A DNA stretch of 10,594 bases from CAYNST01 sp964399955. GTDB lineage: Bacteria; Pseudomonadota; Gammaproteobacteria; Pseudomonadales; Cellvibrionaceae. The stretch spans positions 1-10,594 of the forward strand of contig CAYNST010000116.1 of the NCBI GenBank assembly GCA_964399955.1. Reading direction: 5' to 3'. Position numbers and translations under genes: made by a program. How positions within the stretch are numbered: position 1 is the stretch's first letter; every line of letters starts with the position of its first letter. Under the pieces are notes generated by a model. The model was not told where the DNA came from. It made no database searches and saw only the letters and a program-made list of their open reading frames with translations. Positions 6,522 through 10,594 of this stretch are shown here, one piece after another.

Positions 6522-8035
6522 ACCACCTGGTCATCATTCCGGTGCTGCTGCCATTGCTTACCGGCATACTGTTGCTGCTGCTGGCCGAGCGCAATCTGCA
6601 GCTGACGCGTGCGGTGAGTCTGGTCAGCAGCCTGGCGCTGGTACTGGTGTGCGCATTACTGCTGGTATCGGCCGGTTCAGGCGCCATTGAAGTTTACGCC
6701 CCGGGCAACTGGGTGGCACCCTTCGGCATTGTGCTGGTTCTGGACCGTCTGAGTGCAGCAATGTTGATAACCACCAGCCTCCTGGCCTTGTTCAGCCTGA
6801 TGTACGCCGCCAGTGAGCGGAACAAACAGAGCTCCAGCCTGCACAGCCTGGTGCATTTCCTGTTGATGGGGCTTAACGGTGCCTTTCTTACCGGCGACCT
6901 GTTTAACTTGTTTGTTTTTTTTGAGGTTTTGTTGCTTGCCTCCTACGCCTTGTTGCTGCACGGTGGCGGCCCTGCGCGGGTCAAGGCCGGTATGCATTAC
7001 GTCATTCTCAATCTGGCAGGCTCGGCTGTGTTTCTTATTTCTGCGGCTGCGCTCTATGGGTTGACCGGCACTCTGAACATGGCGGATATGGCGCAGCGTG
7101 TTGCCCGGTCAGACCCGGCAGACGCGCCATTGATAGCTACCGCCGGCGGTTTGCTGTTGCTGGTGTTTGGCTTGAAGGCGGCGGTCGTACCCTTGTATTT
7201 CTGGTTGCCGCGCGCCTATGCGTCCGCCAGTGCCCCGGTGGCAGCCTTATTTGCCATCATGACCAAGGTCGGGGTTTACAGCATCATCAGAACCAGCGTA
7301 CTGATTTTTGGTGAAACCGCAGGCCCCATAGGCAACTTTGCGCTGCAGTGGTTGTGGCCTCTGGCGCTGCTCACTCTGGTGCTGGGGTTTATCGGCGTGC
7401 TGGCCGCGCGGGAGTTGCGTATGCAGCTGGCGTATCTGGTGATTGTGTCCGTGGGTACATTGCTGGCGGGGGTGGCGCTTAACAGCCAGCCGGCTCTGAG
7501 CGCAACCGTTTACTATCTGGTGCATTCCACCTTCATTTGTGGCGCTTTGTTTTTGCTGGCCGACCTGATACAGAAGCAGCGGGGCGCGCTGGAAGACCGC
7601 CTGCTGGCAGGGCCCACTCTGCCGAATGCGGCACTGCTGGGCGGGTTGTTTTTCTTTGCCGCAGCCAGTGTGACCGGCATGCCGCCCTTGAGCGGTTTTG
7701 TTGGCAAGTTGATGTTGCTGAAGGCGGCGGGAGTGGGCGCAGACGCCGGGTGGTTATGGTCCTGCGTGTTGCTAAGCGGGCTTGCCATGATAGTGGCTTT
7801 CAGTCGGTCCGGCAGTACGTTGTTTTGGCGCGCAGAAGGTAGCCCAGTATCCAAACGCCTGAACCAGACCGCGCTATGGACTGCGGTAGGTCTACTTGCC
7901 TTGGGGCCTATTATGGTTATATCTGGCGATAGAATAATGGCGTTTACCGACGCACTGGCCAACCAAGTCATGACACCCAGCCTTTACATAGAGGCGGTAA
8001 TGAATCACCTGCCTGTTCAACGGAGCACACCATGA
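6518..8035 (+). CDS. mrpD: Mrp antiporter subunit D (NuoN/NuoL-family proton channel)
   Basis: The gene encodes 505 residues, full length for the family. Subunit D is the second large antiporter-like subunit, paralogous to subunit A and to NuoL/M/N, with about 14 membrane helices. The proton-path residues are present: Glu136 in LFNLFVFFEVLLLASYALL, Lys220 in FGLKAAVVPLYFWLPRAYA and Lys250 in FAIMTKVGVYS. The first two lie next to the positions (Glu137, Lys219) that I recall as essential in Bacillus pseudofirmus MrpD. Later motifs PPLSGFVGKLMLLKA and YLVHSTFICGALFLLADL are also family-typical. The start overlaps the mrpC stop by 4 nt (ATGA), and the stop overlaps the mrpE start in the same way. 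I see no separate ribosome site as strong as those of mrpC, F and G, so coupling to mrpC probably drives its translation. Confidence 0.95.
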   Translation: MNHLVIIPVLLPLLTGILLLLLAERNLQLTRAVSLVSSLALVLVCALLLVSAGSGAIEVYAPGNWVAPFGIVLVLDRLSAAMLITTSLLALFSLMYAASERNKQSSSLHSLVHFLLMGLNGAFLTGDLFNLFVFFEVLLLASYALLLHGGGPARVKAGMHYVILNLAGSAVFLISAAALYGLTGTLNMADMAQRVARSDPADAPLIATAGGLLLLVFGLKAAVVPLYFWLPRAYASASAPVAALFAIMTKVGVYSIIRTSVLIFGETAGPIGNFALQWLWPLALLTLVLGFIGVLAARELRMQLAYLVIVSVGTLLAGVALNSQPALSATVYYLVHSTFICGALFLLADLIQKQRGALEDRLLAGPTLPNAALLGGLFFFAAASVTGMPPLSGFVGKLMLLKAAGVGADAGWLWSCVLLSGLAMIVAFSRSGSTLFWRAEGSPVSKRLNQTALWTAVGLLALGPIMVISGDRIMAFTDALANQVMTPSLYIEAVMNHLPVQRSTP

Positions 8036-8538
8036 CCCGCAAGCGCCAATGGTTTCCCCACATTGCCTTGAGTTTGTTTATGTGGGTTTTGTGGTTGCTG
8101 TTGATCAACGACATCAGCCCTGGCCACATTGTTTTGGGTGCGGTGCTGGCATGGGCCATACCTTTTTTTACCCAGGCTTTCTGGCCCGAGGAAATGACCG
8201 TGCAGAAGCCGATGGTGGCGTTGCGTTTTGTCTGCGTGGTGCTTTGGGATATTGTAGTTGCCAACTGGGTGGTGGCGCGGTTGATTCTCTCTTCACCGGC
8301 CAAACTGAAGCCCGCCTTCATGGTATTGCCGCTGGACGTCACAGAAGATTTCACCATCACAATCTTGGCCAATACCATTTCAATGACGCCCGGCACAGTA
8401 TCCACCGACTTGAGCGCCGACCGTCGCAGCCTCTTGATTCACGCCCTGCACGTTGACGATATTGACGCCGCGCTGGCGGAAATAAAACAGCGTTACGAAG
8501 CGCCGCTGAAGGAGATATTCGAATGCTCGACCAAGTAG
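8032..8538 (+). CDS. mrpE: Mrp antiporter subunit E
   Basis: The gene encodes 168 residues, close to the usual 150-170. Subunit E has no counterpart in complex I. It contributes membrane helices and a cytoplasmic domain to the antiporter. The first half is hydrophobic (about residues 11-50, with MWVLWLLLINDISPGHIVLG), followed by WDIVVANWVVARLIL around 72-86. The second half carries the conserved stretch FTITILANTISMTPGTVSTDLS (107-128, with the TPGT core), then a soluble alpha/beta tail ending in IKQRYEAPLKEIFE. The ATG overlaps the mrpD stop by 4 nt. The last 16 nt overlap the start of mrpF, and the mrpF ribosome site lies within this gene. Confidence 0.95.
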   Translation: MTRKRQWFPHIALSLFMWVLWLLLINDISPGHIVLGAVLAWAIPFFTQAFWPEEMTVQKPMVALRFVCVVLWDIVVANWVVARLILSSPAKLKPAFMVLPLDVTEDFTITILANTISMTPGTVSTDLSADRRSLLIHALHVDDIDAALAEIKQRYEAPLKEIFECSTK

Positions 8539-8792
8539 TTCCCGTTGCCCTGTTGATGATGAGTGTCGCCCTGATTCTTAACCTGTGGCGTTTACTGATT
8601 GGGCCGTCGTTGCCGGACCGCATACTTGCGCTGGACACCATGTACATCAACACCATTGCGCTGTTGGTTTTGTATGGTATTTACCAGAAATCCAGTTACA
8701 ACTTTGAGGCCGCGCTAATAATCGCCGTGATGGGGTTTGTGGGCACAGTGGCTCTTGCCAAGTATTTGTTGCGCGGCGATATTATTGAATGA
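8523..8792 (+). CDS. mrpF: Mrp antiporter subunit F
   Basis: The gene encodes 89 residues, normal for the family, with three membrane helices (about 5-24, 36-54 and 61-83). The motif GPSLPDRILALDTMYIN (27-43) contains the family's conserved acidic residue at Asp32, the position reported as important for Na+/H+ exchange in Bacillus. A strong AAGGAG (8509-8514) lies eight bases before the ATG, inside mrpE, so the gene can initiate on its own despite the 16-nt overlap. The next gene begins after 21 nt. Confidence 0.95.
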   Translation: MLDQVVPVALLMMSVALILNLWRLLIGPSLPDRILALDTMYINTIALLVLYGIYQKSSYNFEAALIIAVMGFVGTVALAKYLLRGDIIE

Positions 8793-8813
8793 CCCTGATT
8801 TGAGGAGTAACGG

Positions 8814-9140
8814 ATGGCCACAGCGGTAGAAATAATTGTGTCTGTTTTGCTGATAGTGGGCGCCGGTTTTGCGCTGATAGGGTCCATTGGTCTGGCAAGG
8901 CTCCCGGACTTTTACATGCGCTTGCACGGCCCCACCAAAGCCACCACCTTGGGGGTGGGGGGCATGGTAGTGGGTTCGTTGCTTTTTTTCAGCTATCAGG
9001 AAGAAGGCATTAGTATGCACGAGGTGCTGATTGCATTATTTCTGTTTATCTCCGCTCCAGTCAGCGCACATATCGTCTCCAAGGCGGCCTTGCATATCAA
9101 GTTAAACTGCACTAAAGAGACCCGGGGCAAGCCCTGGTAG
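8814..9140 (+). CDS. mrpG: Mrp antiporter subunit G
   Basis: The gene encodes 108 residues, within the family range, with three membrane helices (about 5-27, 43-60 and 68-90). The signature ARLPDFYMRLHGPTKATTLG (28-47) identifies the MnhG/PhaG/YufB family, and SAPVSAHIVSKAALH (80-94) carries the conserved proline and histidines of the last helix. GAGGAG (8802-8807) lies six bases before the ATG. This is the last gene of the operon: the next 300 bp are intergenic and the following gene has its own promoter. The C-terminus (KETRGKPW) is short compared with some homologues but not truncated. Confidence 0.95.
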   Translation: MATAVEIIVSVLLIVGAGFALIGSIGLARLPDFYMRLHGPTKATTLGVGGMVVGSLLFFSYQEEGISMHEVLIALFLFISAPVSAHIVSKAALHIKLNCTKETRGKPW

Positions 9141-9305
9141 CCGGGCGCCTGGGATGGTGGTGTCCGCTGTTGCCGCCTGCAGCTGAAGCCAAGCTTCCTG
9201 CGCACCTGGCGCAGCAGCTGCCCGCTGCAAGGCGTGCTTTAGCACAACGTGCAAATTCTGCCGCCGCCCGTGCCGGTATCTGTGACCCAGTACTCCAATT
9301 GACAG
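9141..9305. other. Intergenic tract after the antiporter operon with adjacent small hairpins
   Basis: GAAGC-CAA-GCTTC (9185-9197) is followed directly by CTGCGC-ACCTG-GCGCAG (9198-9214), and further on by GTGCT-TT-AGCAC within 9235-9246. None has a T-run behind it, so a Rho-independent terminator for the antiporter operon is not evident; termination may be Rho-dependent. No gene is visible. Confidence 0.4.
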
Positions 9306-9335
9306 TTCACGCCGCGTCGGCTGTTCTCGTATAAT
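9306..9335 (+). promoter_or_regulatory. Sigma-70 promoter of the mannanase gene
   Basis: A perfect -10 hexamer TATAAT lies at 9330-9335. The best -35 at an acceptable spacing is TTCACG (9306-9311, 18-bp spacer). A perfect TTGACA at 9299-9304 is 25 bp from the -10, too far for ordinary use. Transcription would start near 9342, about 100 nt before the ATG. Confidence 0.65.
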
Positions 9336-9338
9336 GGA

Positions 9339-9352
9339 TGTAACCGGTTACA
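9339..9352 (+). promoter_or_regulatory. Perfect 14-bp palindromic operator at the mannanase transcription start
   Basis: TGTAACCGGTTACA is its own reverse complement. It begins three bases after the TATAAT, so it covers the expected start of transcription, a position where a bound repressor blocks initiation. The even length, central CG and AACCGGTT core are in the style of LacI/GalR-family operators that control sugar-utilisation genes. The regulator is not in the window, and the sugar effector is unknown. Confidence 0.6.
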
Positions 9353-9440
9353 CTGCCGACCTGGCCGCTCCATGCTGTTGCGGCGGGCTTTGACCAGGCG
9401 TGTGAACCTCTAACAATATTCTAAGACCCACTGGAGAAGC

Positions 9441-10594
9441 ATGATGAATTTATCCAAGGCAGTAAAAGCCACCCTGCTCGGATGTGCCGCCGCTGCGACC
9501 ATGATGTCGTCAGCCGCCTTTGCAGGCTTCATGGTGTCGGGAACTCAGCTTCTGGACGGCAATGGCCAGCCATTCGTCATGCGCGGCATCAATCACGCCC
9601 ACACATGGTTCCCCGGCGAGACGCAAGCAATTGCCGATATCGCGGCCACCGGTGCCAACGTGGTTCGGGTTGTGCTGAGCAACGGTACCCACTCCACCTG
9701 GACTCGCAACAGTGCAGCCGATGTAAGTAACATTATACAGCTCTGCAAAGACAACAAGATTGTCTGCATGCTGGAGGTTCACGACACCACCGGGTACGGC
9801 GACGAATACGCACCGGAAGCTACCACCATTGCCCAGGCGGCTGCCTATTGGGTAGACCTGGCGGATGTACTGAAGGGCGAAGAAGACTATGTCATCATCA
9901 ACATTGGCAACGAGCCTATCGGCAACGTGGATGACATGTCCATATGGGTAACTGATCACCGTACAGCCATCGAAACTTTGCGGGCTGCCGGTTTGACGCA
10001 CACACTGGTAGTGGATGCACCCAACTGGGGGCAGGACTGGACAGAGACCATGCTGACTCGCGCCTCCGATGTTGCCGATGCCGACAGTCTGGGCAATACC
10101 ATGTTCAGTGTGCACATGTATCAGGTCTATCAGGATTTTGATAAGGTCAACGGCTACGTGTCCCGCTTCCTCAATGACCACAATCTGCCGCTGATTGTTG
10201 GGGAATTCGGTGACAACCATCAGGGAGAGTCGGTGGATGCGGATTCCATCATGCGCATTGCCGAAGAAAAAGCGATCGGCTACATCGGCTGGAGCTGGTC
10301 GGGTAACGGCCCCTGCTGTTTGGACTTGGACATTACCAACAGTTTCAACCCCAACAGTTTGACCCGCTGGGGCGAGCGCCTGATCAATGGTGAAAACGGC
10401 ATCCGCCAAACATCGGTAGTGGCCAGTATTTTCAGCGGCGTTAGCGGCTCTTCCTCCAGTTCCAGCAGCTCATCGTCCAGTTCCAGCAGTTCGTCGTCCA
10501 GTTCCAGCAGCAGTTCGTCCTCGTCAAGCTCCAGCAGCAGCTCTTCCTCTTCCAGCTCTAGCGGTATGCCGCTGCCCAGCAGTTCGTCGTCCAG
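9441..10594 (+). CDS. Secreted GH5 (subfamily 8-like) endo-beta-1,4-mannanase with polyserine linker, 3' end outside window
   Basis: This enzyme should hydrolyse internal beta-1,4-mannosidic bonds of mannan, glucomannan or galactomannan outside the cell. A Sec signal peptide covers residues 1-28 and is probably cut after AFA; an LLGC at 12-15 resembles a lipobox, but the hydrophobic stretch before it is too short. The GH5 barrel covers about residues 29-325: LLDGNGQPFVMRGINHAHTW (37-56), GANVVRVVLSNG (71-82), MLEVHDTTG (110-118), INIGNEP with the acid/base Glu158, MFSVHMYQVY (221-230), IVGEFGDN with the nucleophile Glu255, and WSWSGNG (284-290). The order and wording match bacterial subfamily 8 mannanases closely. 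A 38-serine linker (10449-10562), then GMPLP and more serine follow, so a carbohydrate-binding module is expected beyond the window. GGAG at 9433-9436 is four bases from the ATG at 9441 and seven from a second ATG at 9444; either may be used. The polar, soluble sequence and own promoter separate it from the antiporter operon. Confidence 0.92.
   Translation, partial: MMNLSKAVKATLLGCAAAATMMSSAAFAGFMVSGTQLLDGNGQPFVMRGINHAHTWFPGETQAIADIAATGANVVRVVLSNGTHSTWTRNSAADVSNIIQLCKDNKIVCMLEVHDTTGYGDEYAPEATTIAQAAAYWVDLADVLKGEEDYVIINIGNEPIGNVDDMSIWVTDHRTAIETLRAAGLTHTLVVDAPNWGQDWTETMLTRASDVADADSLGNTMFSVHMYQVYQDFDKVNGYVSRFLNDHNLPLIVGEFGDNHQGESVDADSIMRIAEEKAIGYIGWSWSGNGPCCLDLDITNSFNPNSLTRWGERLINGENGIRQTSVVASIFSGVSGSSSSSSSSSSSSSSSSSSSSSSSSSSSSSSSSSSSSSSGMPLPSSSSS
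10449..10562 (+). repeat. 38-codon serine run in the mannanase linker
   Basis: Every codon from TCT at 10449 to AGC at 10560-10562 is serine, using all six serine codons in irregular order with no long perfect DNA repeat. A second serine run starts at 10578 after GMPLP and continues past the window end. The tract is a flexible interdomain linker. Confidence 0.95.

Noticed and set aside
9299..9304. TTGACA as the -35 of the mannanase promoter
   Set aside because: It is a perfect hexamer but lies 25 bp from TATAAT, outside the 16-18 bp range; it could belong to another weak promoter, but no matching -10 is visible.
9510..10409. 299-residue minus-strand ORF opposite the mannanase
   Set aside because: The + strand encodes a clear GH5 with both catalytic glutamates and a signal peptide; the antisense frame shows no family and is a composition effect.

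Overview
The window most likely comes from a polysaccharide-degrading marine or soil gammaproteobacterium of the Cellvibrio/Saccharophagus/Teredinibacter type. This is an inference from two surface or secreted proteins with long pure-serine linkers, one of them a GH5 mannanase, plus moderately GC-rich DNA and a Gram-negative-style fused Mrp antiporter operon. I see no tRNA, rRNA, CRISPR array, insertion sequence or phage gene.

Layout. Bases 1-302 (+) are the 3' end of an unrecognised gene. It converges on a polyserine lipoprotein gene at 379-1302 (-), with a hairpin between them at 318-349. Bases 1303-1572 hold no gene that I can support. Next comes a two-gene minus-strand unit: a conserved multi-pass membrane protein (1857-2471) and a short sialidase/BNR-like ORF (1573-1857) whose GTG overlaps the upstream stop by one base. 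Bases 2472-3220 are about 750 bp without a convincing gene; they hold two good inverted repeats and one 50-codon ORF of doubtful status.

The centre (3221-9140, +) is a complete Mrp/Mnh/Pha/Sha-type multisubunit Na+(K+)/H+ antiporter operon in the order A+B (fused), C, D, E, F, G. The junctions are tightly coupled: 1-nt, 4-nt, 4-nt and 16-nt overlaps, then a 21-nt gap before G. All seven subunits are needed for the membrane complex that exchanges cytoplasmic Na+ for external H+, so the operon implies adaptation to salt or alkaline pH. The subunit A reading frame looks broken by a run of 100 Ns, but the 55 bp on the two sides of the Ns are identical. Collapsing that false gap restores one 933-residue MrpA-MrpB fusion.

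Bases 9141-9440 hold small hairpins after the antiporter operon, then a promoter (TATAAT at 9330-9335) followed by the perfect 14-bp palindrome TGTAACCGGTTACA (9339-9352), which looks like a LacI-type operator. These precede a secreted GH5 (subfamily 8-like) endo-beta-mannanase that starts at 9441 and runs off the window inside its polyserine linker.

I did not find a convincing new biological system. The most useful observations are the false assembly gap, the probable repressor operator at the mannanase promoter, and the contrast between a recently expanded serine repeat and a codon-diversified one.
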